A stretch of DNA of 35,022 nt from Bacteroides cellulosilyticus DSM 14838. GTDB taxonomy: Bacteria; Bacteroidota; Bacteroidia; Bacteroidales; Bacteroidaceae. The position numbers were made by a program, and so were the translations under genes. The DNA lies in the NCBI RefSeq assembly GCF_000158035.1, contig NZ_EQ973495.1, positions 621,851 to 656,872 of the forward strand. Direction: 5' to 3'. The notes under the pieces are model-generated. The model was not told the DNA's origin and did not search any database. It was given only the letters and a program-made list of their open reading frames with translations. Each line of letters starts with the position of its first letter. The stretch's first letter is position 1. Positions 1-8,523 of the stretch are shown here, piece after piece.

Positions 1-355
1 GACTTTTTCCGAAAAGAGGTTCACGAATCGTTTTGTTGCCAGAACGGGCAGAAGAATTTGAAGCAGAAGAGTTTGAAGCAGATGAATTGGATGAAGCAGC
101 CGTATTGCCACTCCCCTTTTTCAGAGGTGGAAGCAAATATTTCACTCCCAACCGCAATTCCTCTTTACCTCGCAATTGTTTCTTATTCAGTTCCAGGAAC
201 TCCTGATAGTACGCTTTTCCGGTACGCCCGTTACGCTGTAGAAAACCAGATATCCCCTCACCGCTTTTCGGCGTAGCCCGCTCTTCCTGGGCCAACGCTT
301 CGTAAGAGAATGACATGCAAAAAAGCAAAATAAGAAAGCAAAATAACTGTTTCAT
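1..355 (-). CDS. Probable secreted N-acetylmuramoyl-L-alanine amidase, N-terminal part (runs off window)
   Basis: Only the first ~118 residues are inside the window; the frame is open to base 1. From ATG at 355 the protein begins MKQLFCFLILLFCMSFSYEA, a clear signal peptide ending ALA-Q (signal peptidase I type, no lipobox). Next is a LysM-like segment (GEGISGFLQRNGRTGKAYY, then ELNKKQLRGKEELRLGVKY), then a Ser/Asn-rich linker of repeated SNSSA units. Signal peptide plus this cell-wall-binding-like segment plus low-complexity linker is how I remember Bacteroides amidases beginning, but the catalytic domain lies outside the window, so the enzyme name is inferred. An in-frame ATG at 370 would add MNKWK. 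I prefer 355 because a minus-strand -7 element at 378-386 would place the transcript start at about 371. Confidence 0.55.
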   Translation of the reverse strand, partial: MKQLFCFLILLFCMSFSYEALAQEERATPKSGEGISGFLQRNGRTGKAYYQEFLELNKKQLRGKEELRLGVKYLLPPLKKGSGNTAASSNSSASNSSASNSSARSGNKTIREPLFGKS

Positions 356-377
356 TTTCCATTTATTCATCTTGCGG

Positions 378-408
378 ACAAAAATACAATTATTTTCTCT
401 ACTTTTGC
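378..408. promoter_or_regulatory. Divergent overlapping promoters (amidase - / metY +)
   Basis: Plus strand: TACTTTTGC at 400-408 matches the Bacteroides -7 consensus TAnnTTTG and would start a metY transcript near 415, about 42 bases before its ATG. Minus strand: TATTTTTGT (reverse complement of 378-386) matches the same consensus for the amidase gene. No good -33 TTTG was found at 19-21 bases for either, so these rest on the -7 boxes. The two boxes are only 13 bases apart, so the promoters probably compete. Confidence 0.6.
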
Positions 409-456
409 GTCCACAAATGCGTTAATTGATAAAAAACTATAAAAACTGATAGCATT

Positions 457-1737
457 ATGGCAAAGCAATTTAAACCGGAAACCCTCTGCGTACAGGCAGG
501 ATGGACTCCTAAGAAGGGCGAACCCCGTGTACTCCCCATTTATCAAAGTACCACTTTCAAATATGAAACCAGCGAGCAAATGGCACGTCTCTTTGATCTT
601 GAAGAGAGCGGTTATTTCTATACTCGCCTGCAAAATCCTACCAACGACGCTGTTGCCGCCAAGATAGCAGCTCTTGAAGGCGGTGTTGCCGGCATGCTGA
701 CGTCCAGCGGACAAGCTGCCAATTTCTATGCTATATTTAATATCTGCCAGGCAGGCGATCACTTCGTTTGTTCGTCCGCTATCTATGGTGGTACATTCAA
801 TCTCTTCGGGGTGACTATGAAGAAATTGGGTATCGAAGTTACTTTCGTTAGTCCGGATGCCAGCGAAGAAGAAATCTCCGCAGCTTTCCGCCCGAATACG
901 AAAGCATTGTTCGGTGAAACCATTTCCAACCCGTCACTGGAAGTATTGGATATTGAAAAATTTGCCCGCATTGCCCATAGTCACGGTGTACCTTTGATTG
1001 TAGACAATACGTTCCCGACTCCTATCAACTGCCGCCCGTTTGAATGGGGTGCTGATATCGTAGTACACTCTACGACCAAATATATGGATGGTCATGCCAC
1101 CAGCGTAGGTGGTTGTATTGTAGACAGCGGCAAGTTCGACTGGGATGCACACGCTGACAAATTCCCCGGATTGTGCACACCGGATGAGTCATACCACGGA
1201 CTGACTTATACAAAAGCTTTCGGTAAGATGGCTTATATCACTAAGGCTACTGCCCAGTTGATGCGTGACCTCGGCAGCATCCAGTCTCCGCAGAACTCTT
1301 TCCTGCTGAATCTCGGTCTGGAAACTCTGCACCTGCGTATGCCGCAACACTGTAAAAATGCACAGGCAGTTGCCGAATATCTTTCTAAAAATGACAAAGT
1401 AGCTTGGGTGAACTATTGCGGTCTTCCCGACAATAAATACTATGAGTTGGCACAGAAGTATATGCCGAACGGTTCTTGCGGTGTTATCTCCTTCGGATTG
1501 AAAGGGGGGCGCGAGATTTCTATCAAGTTCATGGACTCACTAAAGTTGGCTGCCATCGTGACCCACGTTGCCGATGCTCGTACCTGCGTGCTGCATCCGG
1601 CCAGCCATACACACCGCCAATTGTCGGACGAACAATTACTGGAAGCCGGAGTACGTCCCGACTTGATTCGTTTCTCTGTAGGCATTGAGAATGCAGACGA
1701 TATCATCGCAGATATTGAGCAGGCTCTGAACGCATAA
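457..1737 (+). CDS. metY: O-acetylhomoserine sulfhydrylase (O-acetylhomoserine aminocarboxypropyltransferase)
   Basis: Cytoplasmic PLP enzyme of the Cys/Met metabolism family; it condenses O-acetylhomoserine with sulfide to give homocysteine for methionine synthesis. The 426 residues are full length for MetY. Visible motifs are the N-terminal ETLCVQAGW, YTRLQNPTNDAVAAKIAALE, the SSGQAANF loop near 83-90, DNTFPTP at 183-189 with the PLP-ring aspartate, and the Schiff-base lysine K208 in HSTTKYMDGH. The C-terminal THRQLSDEQL and RFSVGIENADDII are typical of the family. MetB and MetC relatives share the fold, but the ETLCVQAGW start and the length favour MetY. It is monocistronic: its own promoter is upstream and a terminator follows at 1770. 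No SAM riboswitch fits, since the leader is only about 40 bases. Confidence 0.95.
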   Translation: MAKQFKPETLCVQAGWTPKKGEPRVLPIYQSTTFKYETSEQMARLFDLEESGYFYTRLQNPTNDAVAAKIAALEGGVAGMLTSSGQAANFYAIFNICQAGDHFVCSSAIYGGTFNLFGVTMKKLGIEVTFVSPDASEEEISAAFRPNTKALFGETISNPSLEVLDIEKFARIAHSHGVPLIVDNTFPTPINCRPFEWGADIVVHSTTKYMDGHATSVGGCIVDSGKFDWDAHADKFPGLCTPDESYHGLTYTKAFGKMAYITKATAQLMRDLGSIQSPQNSFLLNLGLETLHLRMPQHCKNAQAVAEYLSKNDKVAWVNYCGLPDNKYYELAQKYMPNGSCGVISFGLKGGREISIKFMDSLKLAAIVTHVADARTCVLHPASHTHRQLSDEQLLEAGVRPDLIRFSVGIENADDIIADIEQALNA

Positions 1738-1769
1738 TTTCATAAAGTACCTATAAAACAAATAATATA

Positions 1770-1806
1770 TCCCCGTCTCCGCAACCGGAGTACGGGGATT
1801 TTCTTA
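1770..1806 (+). terminator. Rho-independent terminator after metY
   Basis: A stem CCCCGT/ACGGGG encloses a second stem CTCCG/CGGAG with a CAAC loop (about 1771-1797), followed by ATTTTCTT. The tail of the T-tract runs directly into the -7 box of the next gene. Confidence 0.8.
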
Positions 1807-1813
1807 TCTTTGC
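1805..1813 (+). promoter_or_regulatory. Bacteroides -7 element for the OmpA-like lipoprotein gene
   Basis: TATCTTTGC matches TAnnTTTG exactly and lies 30 bases before the ATG at 1844. It abuts the metY terminator, so termination and re-initiation are packed within about 45 bases. Confidence 0.7.
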
Positions 1814-1843
1814 GCCCAGTAAACATTTAATAAAGAAAGATTT

Positions 1844-2743
1844 ATGAAACGTACAAAATTAGCTGCATCCTTTCTGTTGGTCGCAACTCTATTCCTGACG
1901 GGATGTGTGACCAAGAAGGAATTTGTGAATCTTCAAACAGATTATAACAAACTGAAAGACGAAAAGTCTGCTCTCGACAAGTCCTATCAGGACGCACAAA
2001 TCCAGCTTGCCGAATACCGCACACAATCTAAAAGTTTGGAGGATCGCCTAAGCGAAGCCCGAAAAAATAATCAGGAATTGCGTAACAGTTACGCTACCCT
2101 GCAAGGATCGCTCGACAAGAGCCTCCAGCAGAACTCGCAAGGGAATATCAACATCTCCAAACTCGTAGATGAAATCAATGCCTCCAACCGCTACATCAAG
2201 CAATTAGTGGATGCCAAGAGTAAATCAGACTCACTGAACGTTATGCTAACCAACAATCTGACCCGCTCCCTGAGCCGCGAGGAATTGAAAGAAGTAGATG
2301 TGAAAGTACTGAAAGGTGTGGTTTACATCTCTTTAGCAGACAATATGCTCTACAAGAGCGGCAGTTACGAAATCAACGAACGTGCCGGCGAAACGTTGAG
2401 CAAGATTGCCAAGATTATCACCGACTACAAAGATTACGAAGTACTGGTAGAGGGTAATACGGACAACGTACCCATCTCACGTACCAATATCCGCAATAAC
2501 TGGGATTTGAGTGCCCTGCGTGCCTCATCTGTAGTACAAGAATTGCAGAATAAATATGGCGTTGACCCTAAACGCCTTTCTGCTGCCGGACGTGGCGAGT
2601 ACAATCCTATCACAGACAATGATTCCGAACTGGGCAAACAGCGCAACCGCCGTACACAAATCATTGTTACACCTCGACTCGACCAGTTCCTGGAGTTGAT
2701 AGATAAGGCTCCGGAAGCTGAAGGAGAAGCGGCTACGGAATAA
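1844..2743 (+). CDS. OmpA/MotB-domain outer-membrane lipoprotein with coiled coil
   Basis: 299 residues. The N-terminus MKRTKLAASFLLVATLFLTG followed by C21 is a lipoprotein signal with lipobox LTGC. Residues about 27-140 are charged heptad-rich coiled coil (KLKDEKSALDKSYQDAQIQL and onward). Residues about 155-280 form an OmpA-like peptidoglycan-binding domain: YEVLVEGNTDNVP at 198-210, then NNWDLSALRASSVVQELQ, AAGRGEYNPI and NRRTQIIVTP at 268-277. It probably tethers the outer membrane to peptidoglycan. A short acidic tail (EAEGEAATE) ends it. It is transcribed alone, between its own -7 box and a strong terminator. The precise physiological role is not evident. Confidence 0.88.
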   Translation: MKRTKLAASFLLVATLFLTGCVTKKEFVNLQTDYNKLKDEKSALDKSYQDAQIQLAEYRTQSKSLEDRLSEARKNNQELRNSYATLQGSLDKSLQQNSQGNINISKLVDEINASNRYIKQLVDAKSKSDSLNVMLTNNLTRSLSREELKEVDVKVLKGVVYISLADNMLYKSGSYEINERAGETLSKIAKIITDYKDYEVLVEGNTDNVPISRTNIRNNWDLSALRASSVVQELQNKYGVDPKRLSAAGRGEYNPITDNDSELGKQRNRRTQIIVTPRLDQFLELIDKAPEAEGEAATE

Positions 2744-2816
2744 AAGAAAAACCATCTACTGCTGTATTTTCACAGGTAGAGGCATTTAAAGCAGTCTATA
2801 CTCAGACTATTTTATA

Positions 2817-2862
2817 AACAATAAGGCGAGAGACTTTCCAGTCCTTCGCCTTATTGTTTGTT
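2817..2862 (+). terminator. Strong terminator between lipoprotein gene and maeB
   Basis: A 13-bp perfect stem pairs AACAATAAGGCGA (2817-2829) with its complement at 2846-2858. An inner GACT/AGTC stem (2832-2835/2840-2843) surrounds a TTCC loop, and T-rich sequence follows. The A-rich 5' flank could also serve the opposite strand, but the minus-strand neighbour is far away. Confidence 0.85.
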
Positions 2863-2954
2863 TCCACCCTCATCCTTGCTTTGACTTCCGACAGATTAAG
2901 TACTATTTAATAGTTTTTATTGCACACAGACTTACACTTTATCACATTTATTCC

Positions 2955-2963
2955 TACCTTTGC
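2955..2963 (+). promoter_or_regulatory. Bacteroides -7 element for maeB
   Basis: TACCTTTGC is an exact TAnnTTTG match 44 bases before the maeB ATG. No convincing -33 TTTG lies at 19-21 bases upstream. Confidence 0.7.
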
Positions 2964-3006
2964 GGCAAAATTATAACTTTTAACTAACAACTCATAATCA
3001 ACTACC

Positions 3007-5295
3007 ATGGCTAAGATAACTAAAGAAGCTGCCTTGCTGTATCACTCACAAGGCAAACCAGGTAAGATAGAAGTAGTGCCTACCAAGCCCTACAGTACCC
3101 AAACCGATCTTTCACTTGCTTACTCTCCCGGTGTGGCGGAGCCGTGCCTCGAAATAGAAAAGAATCCGCAGGATGCTTATAAATATACAGCGAAAGGAAA
3201 CTTGGTTGCTGTAATCTCCAACGGTACTGCCGTACTCGGTCTTGGCGACATAGGTGCGTTGAGCGGTAAGCCCGTAATGGAAGGTAAAGGACTTCTGTTC
3301 AAGATTTATGCCGGCATCGACGTATTCGATATTGAAGTAAACGAAAAAGATCCCGAAAAATTCATCGAAGCAGTAAAGGCCATTGCTCCTACCTTCGGTG
3401 GTATCAACCTGGAAGATATCAAAGCACCTGAGTGCTTCGAAATAGAGCGTCGCCTGAAAGAAGAGCTCGATATCCCTGTGATGCACGATGACCAGCATGG
3501 TACGGCCATCATCTCCAGTGCCGGACTTGTGAACGCTTTGCAGGTAGCAGGCAAGAAAATCGAAGATGTAAAAATCGTTGTGAATGGTGCCGGTGCATCT
3601 GCCGTATCTTGTACAAAACTGTATGTTTCACTGGGTGCCCGCCTGGAAAACATCGTGATGCTGGATAGTAAAGGTGTAATCAGCAAAGCACGTACCGATC
3701 TCAACGAACAGAAACGCTACTTCGCTACTGGTCGCACAGATATCCACACACTGGAAGAAGCCATCAAAGGTGCTGACGTATTCCTGGGATTATCCAAAGG
3801 AAACGTTCTGTCGCAGGACATGGTACGCAGCATGGCTCCGTCTCCTATCGTTTTCGCATTGGCTAACCCTACACCGGAAATCTCTTACGAAGATGCCATG
3901 TCAGCACGTCCCGATGTACTGATGGCAACCGGACGGTCGGACTATCCGAACCAGATTAATAATGTAATCGGTTTCCCCTATATCTTCCGCGGTGCCTTGG
4001 ATACTCAGGCCAAAGCCATCAACGAAGAAATGAAGATTGCCGCCGTACATGCCATTGCCAACCTGGCAAAACAGCCTGTACCCGATGTTGTGAACGAGGC
4101 TTATCATGTTAACAACTTTAGTTTCGGTCCGGAATACTTCATCCCGAAACCGGTTGACCCGCGTCTTATCACTGAAGTTTCCTGCGCCGTAGCCAAGGCT
4201 GCTATGGAAAGCGGTGTAGCCCGTAAAGATATCGAGGACTGGGATGCTTACTGCGTACAGCTCCGCGAACTGATGGGTTACGAAAGCAAACTGACTCGCC
4301 AGCTTTACGACACCGCCCGTCGCAATCCGCAACGCGTGGTATTTGCCGAAGGTTCTCACCCCAATATGCTGAAAGCCGCTGTAGAAGCCAAAGCCGAAGG
4401 TATCTGTCATCCGATTGTATTAGGTAACGATGAAACCATCGAAAAACTGGCAAAAGAACTCGACCTCAGCCTGGAAGGCATCGAAATCGTCAACCTGCGC
4501 CATCCGAACGAAGCCTCACGCCGTGAACGCTACGCCCGCATTCTTTCCGAAAAGCGTGCTCGCCAAGGTGCCACCTATGAGGAAGCCAACGATAAGATGT
4601 TCGAACGCAACTACTTCGGTATGATGATGGTGGAAACAGGCGATGCAGATGCATTCATCACCGGTCTTTATACCAAATACAGCAATACGATCAAAGTTGC
4701 CAAAGAAGTTATCGGCATACAACCGCAATACAAGCATTTCGGTACGATGCACATCCTGAACTCCAAGAAAGGTACCTACTTCCTGGCTGATACACTAATC
4801 AACCGTCATCCCAATGCCGAAACATTGATTGACATAGCCAAACTGTCAGAGCATACCGTACGTTTCTTCAACCATACTCCGGTAATGGCCATGTTGAGTT
4901 ACTCCAACTTCGGTGCAGACACCGAAGGTAGTCCGGTAAGTGTACACGAAGCCGTGGAATATATGCAGCAGAACTATCCTGATCTTGCCATTGACGGTGA
5001 AATGCAGGTGAACTTTGCCATGGACCGCAAGATGCGTGACGCCAAGTATCCATTCACCCGTCTGAAAGGTAAAGACGTGAATACCCTTGTATTCCCGAAC
5101 CTCAGCTCTGCCAACTCTGCATACAAACTGTTGCAAGCTATGAATACGGAAATGGAGCTAATCGGCCCGATACAAATGGGACTGAACAAGCCTATCCACT
5201 TCACCGACTTCGAAAGCTCCGTACGCGACATTGTGAACATCACCGCAGTAGCAGTCATCGACGCCATCGTGGATAAAAAGAAAGCTGGTAAATGA
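3007..5295 (+). CDS. maeB: NADP-dependent malic enzyme, MaeB type with C-terminal phosphotransacetylase-like domain
   Basis: Oxidative decarboxylation of malate to pyruvate and CO2 with formation of NAD(P)H, in the cytoplasm. 762 residues, the usual size of the two-domain MaeB class. N-terminal malic domain (about 1-425): [12 protein letters not shown] at 39-50, the presumed catalytic lysine K94 in [11 protein letters not shown], metal-site [16 protein letters not shown] near 134, and HDDQHGTA at 160-167. NAD(P)-binding segment: [12 protein letters not shown] from 191. Residues about 430-762 resemble phosphate acetyltransferase ([16 protein letters not shown], the PIVLGNDE segment, and C-terminal [13 protein letters not shown]), which in MaeB enzymes is regulatory rather than catalytic. 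NADP rather than NAD use follows the family and is not proved by the sequence. The stop overlaps the start of a small membrane protein gene. Confidence 0.95.
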   Translation: MAKITKEAALLYHSQGKPGKIEVVPTKPYSTQTDLSLAYSPGVAEPCLEIEKNPQDAYKYTAKGNLVAVISNGTAVLGLGDIGALSGKPVMEGKGLLFKIYAGIDVFDIEVNEKDPEKFIEAVKAIAPTFGGINLEDIKAPECFEIERRLKEELDIPVMHDDQHGTAIISSAGLVNALQVAGKKIEDVKIVVNGAGASAVSCTKLYVSLGARLENIVMLDSKGVISKARTDLNEQKRYFATGRTDIHTLEEAIKGADVFLGLSKGNVLSQDMVRSMAPSPIVFALANPTPEISYEDAMSARPDVLMATGRSDYPNQINNVIGFPYIFRGALDTQAKAINEEMKIAAVHAIANLAKQPVPDVVNEAYHVNNFSFGPEYFIPKPVDPRLITEVSCAVAKAAMESGVARKDIEDWDAYCVQLRELMGYESKLTRQLYDTARRNPQRVVFAEGSHPNMLKAAVEAKAEGICHPIVLGNDETIEKLAKELDLSLEGIEIVNLRHPNEASRRERYARILSEKRARQGATYEEANDKMFERNYFGMMMVETGDADAFITGLYTKYSNTIKVAKEVIGIQPQYKHFGTMHILNSKKGTYFLADTLINRHPNAETLIDIAKLSEHTVRFFNHTPVMAMLSYSNFGADTEGSPVSVHEAVEYMQQNYPDLAIDGEMQVNFAMDRKMRDAKYPFTRLKGKDVNTLVFPNLSSANSAYKLLQAMNTEMELIGPIQMGLNKPIHFTDFESSVRDIVNITAVAVIDAIVDKKKAGK

Positions 5296-5465
5296 GACGC
5301 CCGTTATCGAAATCACAAAGTGTTTGCATTGTACTGCTTTGGGCAGCACTTTGCTACATAGTTCTAACAACTGCCGAACGAATTGACGGTCCAGTCATTA
5401 TGACACTTGTCATTTCGGCAGCGTTAGTATTCATTCCGGTAATAAAATCATTAAAGAGAGGATAA
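5292..5465 (+). CDS. Small two-helix membrane protein overlapping maeB stop
   Basis: A 57-residue frame starts at the ATG that overlaps the maeB stop codon (ATGA, 5292-5295) and ends at TAA 5463-5465. The protein begins [10 protein letters not shown], has hydrophobic segments at about 10-27 and 34-52 separated by TTAERIDGP, and ends KSLKRG. Positive charges at both ends predict cytoplasmic termini. The overlap suggests translational coupling to maeB. A terminator follows 23 bases after the stop, so the two-gene unit is closed. No family was recognised. The case rests on the overlap, the sensible topology and the terminator spacing. Confidence 0.6.
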   Translation: MRRPLSKSQSVCIVLLWAALCYIVLTTAERIDGPVIMTLVISAALVFIPVIKSLKRG

Positions 5466-5487
5466 ATAATATCTTTTTATTCCTTTT

Positions 5488-5531
5488 TGCGGGATAAAAC
5501 AATATTTTTGTTGTTTTATCCCGCATTTTCT
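5488..5531 (+). terminator. Terminator closing the maeB unit
   Basis: A 15-bp perfect stem pairs TGCGGGATAAAACAA (5488-5502) with its complement at 5511-5525 around an 8-base T-rich loop, followed by TTTTCTTT. It is one of the strongest terminators in the window. Confidence 0.9.
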
Positions 5532-5541
5532 TTATAAATTG

Positions 5542-5573
5542 TTTGTTTGTCTCATTTTTATGTGTACTTTTGC
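5542..5573 (+). promoter_or_regulatory. Complete Bacteroides -33/-7 promoter for glutamate dehydrogenase
   Basis: TTTG at 5542-5545 is separated by exactly 19 bases from TACTTTTGC at 5565-5573, matching both consensus boxes and spacing. Transcription would start near 5580, leaving a leader of about 75 bases before the ATG at 5656. Confidence 0.85.
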
Positions 5574-5655
5574 AACCGCAACAGAGAAAAAACAATCTAA
5601 AGAATACTTTGTTAAGACAATTATATTTAGTAGCAACCAATAAAAGAAATAGATT

Positions 5656-6993
5656 ATGAATGCAGCTAAGGTATTAGAAGATTTGAAAAGACGGTTCCCC
5701 AACGAACCAGAGTATCATCAAGCAGTGGAAGAAGTACTTTCTACAATTGAAGAAGAGTACAACAAACACCCGGAATTTGACAAAGTCAATCTAATTGAGC
5801 GTCTTTGCATCCCCGATCGTGTTTATCAATTCCGCGTGACTTGGATGGACGATAAGGGTAACATCCAGACAAACATGGGTTATCGCGTTCAACACAACAA
5901 CGCTATCGGTCCGTACAAAGGTGGTATCCGTTTCCACGCATCTGTGAACCTCTCAATCCTGAAGTTCCTCGCATTCGAACAAACCTTCAAAAACTCTCTG
6001 ACTACTCTGCCTATGGGTGGTGGTAAAGGTGGTTCCGACTTCTCTCCGCGTGGCAAGTCTAATGCTGAAGTAATGCGTTTCGTACAAGCATTCATGCTGG
6101 AACTGTGGCGTCATATTGGTCCTGAGACTGACGTTCCTGCTGGTGACATCGGTGTAGGTGGTCGTGAAGTAGGTTTCATGTTCGGTATGTACAAGAAGCT
6201 GACTCATGAATTCACAGGTACATTCACTGGTAAAGGTCGCGAATTCGGTGGTTCACTGATTCGTCCTGAGGCTACAGGTTACGGTAACATCTACTTTCTG
6301 ATGGAAATGCTGAAATCTAAAGGTACTGACCTAAAAGGCAAGACTTGCCTGATCTCCGGTTCTGGTAACGTAGCTCAATATACTGCTGAAAAAGTATTGG
6401 AACTGGGTGGTAAAGTACTCACCATGTCTGACTCTGACGGTTATGTTTACGACCCGGCAGGTATCGACCGCGAAAAACTGGACTACATCATGGAATTGAA
6501 GAATCTCTACCGTGGACGTATCCGCGAGTATGCAGAACAATATCCTGGTGTGAAATATGTAGAAGGAGCTAAGCCTTGGGGTGAAAAAGCTGACATCGCT
6601 CTACCTTCTGCAACTCAGAACGAACTGAACGGTGACCACGCTCGCCAATTAGTTGCCAATGGTGTAATGGCAGTATCCGAAGGTGCTAATATGCCTTCTA
6701 CTCCGGAAGCTATCAAAGTATTCCAGGATGCTAAGATTCTGTATGCTCCAGGTAAGGCAGCCAATGCAGGTGGTGTATCAGTATCCGGTCTGGAAATGAC
6801 TCAGAACTCTATCAAACTGAGCTGGAGCGCAGAAGAAGTAGACGAGAAATTGAAGAGCATCATGAAGAACATTCACGAAGCTTGCGTACAGTATGGTACT
6901 GAAGCTGACGGTTATGTGAACTACGTGAAGGGTGCTAACGTTGCCGGATTCATGAAGGTAGCCAAGGCCATGATGGCACAAGGTATTGTGTAA
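5656..6993 (+). CDS. gdhA: Glutamate dehydrogenase, NADP(H)-type coenzyme pocket
   Basis: Hexameric family I enzyme; reversible amination of 2-oxoglutarate to glutamate, the main ammonium entry route in Bacteroides. 445 residues, full length. Substrate-site motifs: PYKGGIRFH with K89, LPMGGGKGGSDF with K124, and catalytic D164 in PAGDIGVGGRE. The nucleotide site reads SGSGNVA at 234-240 and MSDSDG at 257-262. Ser in GSGNVA and Ser260 occupy the two positions where the NAD-specific clostridial enzyme has Phe and Pro, so I infer NADP(H) use, or dual use as I recall reported for Bacteroides GdhA. A second paralogue lies at the right end of the window. It has its own promoter and terminator and is monocistronic. 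Confidence 0.93.
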   Translation: MNAAKVLEDLKRRFPNEPEYHQAVEEVLSTIEEEYNKHPEFDKVNLIERLCIPDRVYQFRVTWMDDKGNIQTNMGYRVQHNNAIGPYKGGIRFHASVNLSILKFLAFEQTFKNSLTTLPMGGGKGGSDFSPRGKSNAEVMRFVQAFMLELWRHIGPETDVPAGDIGVGGREVGFMFGMYKKLTHEFTGTFTGKGREFGGSLIRPEATGYGNIYFLMEMLKSKGTDLKGKTCLISGSGNVAQYTAEKVLELGGKVLTMSDSDGYVYDPAGIDREKLDYIMELKNLYRGRIREYAEQYPGVKYVEGAKPWGEKADIALPSATQNELNGDHARQLVANGVMAVSEGANMPSTPEAIKVFQDAKILYAPGKAANAGGVSVSGLEMTQNSIKLSWSAEEVDEKLKSIMKNIHEACVQYGTEADGYVNYVKGANVAGFMKVAKAMMAQGIV

Positions 6994-7018
6994 GAAGCTA
7001 TAGTTGTTATATATGGGA

Positions 7019-7057
7019 ATCCCCTTCATACTGTATGGTGTGAAGGGGATTTTTCTT
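7019..7057 (+). terminator. Terminator after gdhA
   Basis: ATCCCCTTCA (7019-7028) pairs perfectly with TGAAGGGGAT (7041-7050) around a 12-base loop, followed by TTTTCTTT. Confidence 0.88.
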
Positions 7058-7133
7058 TATAATTCAAATGTTGGAAACACGCTTTATATAAAGCCGCAAA
7101 CAGGAAAAAGGTCATACAAGAGAGATCTCCCAT

Positions 7134-8087
7134 TCAAAGAGCTTTCAATGCAATAGATACTGATTCTACGAATTTATGTAACCGGTCCTCTATCTTTTTC
7201 TTTCTTGCTTCAGAACCTTCTATAGTCAATACCACATCATATATCCTTTTTACATATTGTATCAATTTCACACATTCATGATACTCTCCATACACATACG
7301 ACAAGTCTATTTTAATGAAATTTTCTTCAATTTCTTCAAACAAAATGTTTTTGTCCGGATTTTGCATCTGCTCTATAGCCTCAATGCCCATCCTAAGATT
7401 ATTCTTTGTTCCGATTATCTTGATACGTTTATTCAATTCTTTCTTATACTGTTCATCAACAACATTAGCCACAGCATTCCGAACATCTTGCAAAAGTTCA
7501 TTAGCAACCTCATAGTTTCCCATATCATATTGCATCTTAAGCTCTTTCAAGTTAGATTCTGCAGCTAAACTTTGCATTGCGCTTACTGGAATAATAAATG
7601 TATCCAACATTCCACGATCTATTTTAGTTATCAGCTTTCTATAACGTAAAAATAGACTTTGCTTATATTTAATGATATCATCCGTATCAGGAATACGCTG
7701 AAATATGCTATATACTTCTTGGAAAAGAGAAACGCATTGCTCGGGATTTTTCTCTTTTATCAACTTTGCAATATCAGCCATTATTTCATCAGCCCGTCTC
7801 AGTAACGCTCTATCACCGGAGAGCAACTTCATTGGAAGAGTTGCCTTATAAGCGTCAAGAACTTTATCAGTTAAAGAAGGTAGCCTATCATCATATTCCT
7901 TCTTACTGGTAACATGCCAACCAACGCACGAACGACAATAATAACTCCGGTTAGGGGCATGACCACTACACGCTTCTATCTCTTCATGATTGAATTTAAT
8001 AAAATTATCTGCTTTTGACTCTGACTCAAATAGCGTTTTATATTTATTGCAATCGCGGCAAAATATTCTGTTCTTTTTGGGTTTCAT
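7134..8087 (-). CDS. Hypothetical protein with N-terminal zinc-finger-like Cys/His cluster
   Basis: 317 residues, no family recognised. The first 60 residues hold a probable metal site: CRDC at 10-13, C40 and H43, then CRSC at 51-54 with H58 in VGWHVTS. The spacing resembles small treble-clef-like fingers. The rest is predicted alpha-helical and charged (KLIKEKNPEQCVSLFQEVYS, KRIKIIGTKNNLRMGIEAIE, and a C-terminal EARKKKIEDRLHKFVESVSI), with no membrane segment or enzyme motif. Codon use is visibly more AT-rich than the flanking metabolic genes, and it stands alone between gdhA's terminator and a long AT-rich gap, which suggests an accessory gene. A possible role is nucleic-acid or protein binding, but nothing in the sequence fixes it. 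Start ATG 8085-8087 directly precedes the PKKNRIFC finger. Confidence 0.7.
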   Translation of the reverse strand: MKPKKNRIFCRDCNKYKTLFESESKADNFIKFNHEEIEACSGHAPNRSYYCRSCVGWHVTSKKEYDDRLPSLTDKVLDAYKATLPMKLLSGDRALLRRADEIMADIAKLIKEKNPEQCVSLFQEVYSIFQRIPDTDDIIKYKQSLFLRYRKLITKIDRGMLDTFIIPVSAMQSLAAESNLKELKMQYDMGNYEVANELLQDVRNAVANVVDEQYKKELNKRIKIIGTKNNLRMGIEAIEQMQNPDKNILFEEIEENFIKIDLSYVYGEYHECVKLIQYVKRIYDVVLTIEGSEARKKKIEDRLHKFVESVSIALKAL

Positions 8088-8177
8088 ATACTCACTTGGT
8101 TTATTACCTTTTCGCCATCCTCAATTTGATAAATTATAGTAAATGTTGTCTTTAGTGTGTTCCGGCTTAATCTTCCT

Positions 8178-8186
8178 GCAAAGGTA
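8178..8186 (-). promoter_or_regulatory. Minus-strand -7 element for the zinc-finger-like gene
   Basis: The reverse complement reads TACCTTTGC, an exact TAnnTTTG match. It would start transcription near 8170, giving a leader of about 85 bases. No clear -33 box was found. Confidence 0.6.
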
Positions 8187-8328
8187 AACAGAATAGAACA
8201 GAAAACGAAGGAAAGTGGCCAGCAATAACAAAAAACCACAACCTATATAAAACTAAAATCAAAGAGTCTAAGAACTAATCCCGGCATCGCAAGAAATTAA
8301 TCTTTCATTACCTAAAAACTATTCTTAC

Positions 8329-8416
8329 AACAATTATTGTAAGAAAAATATATAACTATAGTAAGAAAATAACATAACTGTTGTAAAAAACTTCTATATT
8401 TGTAGTAAGAATACTT
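8329..8416 (+). repeat. Four imperfect 22-bp direct repeats plus a 9-bp-arm dyad in promoter region
   Basis: GTAAGAA or GTAAAAA occurs at 8339, 8361, 8383 and 8405, exactly 22 bases apart. Units 8351-8372 and 8373-8394 share TAACTnTnGTAA. The first unit is also half of a dyad: TTCTTACAA (8322-8330) and TTGTAAGAA (8337-8345) around CAATTA. Two turns of B-DNA are about 21 bp, so copies face nearly the same side. The last unit covers the -7 box, so these look like operator sites for the gene at 8524, either autoregulatory or bound by another factor. Confidence 0.7.
8395..8403 (+). promoter_or_regulatory. -7 element for the HU/winged-helix gene
   Basis: TATATTTGT matches TAnnTTTG and lies inside the fourth 22-bp repeat. 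There is no good -33 box at the right distance, which fits an activator-dependent or repressor-covered promoter. Confidence 0.5.
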
Positions 8417-8523
8417 TTTAGTATAAACGATATTAGTCTGTAACACATCCGACATTAACCTCTCGCAGTTCCAGTACCAATTTGTTTCTACGAAAACAGA
8501 AACCTCTTAAAAACAATGTATAT

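Larger units (their letters stand above)
8187..8523 (+). other. AT-rich intergenic region upstream of the HU/winged-helix gene
   Basis: The 436-base gap between the genes at 7134-8087 and 8524 holds no supportable gene. It contains the minus-strand promoter at 8178, a dyad and four 22-bp repeats at 8322-8416, and a plus-strand -7 element at 8395. Between about 8420 and 8523 lies a leader of some 110 bases in which I see no clear structure. The upstream part (8187-8320) shows nothing recognisable. Confidence 0.6.

Noticed and set aside
409..456. SAM-type riboswitch before metY
   Set aside because: The predicted leader is only about 40 bases, too short for a SAM aptamer, and no aptamer core was seen.
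8482..8523. Upstream TTG start for the HU/winged-helix gene
   Set aside because: The added residues MFLRKQKPLKNNVY are not HU-like, and ATG 8524 begins the STYYDLYETP segment before the conserved domain.
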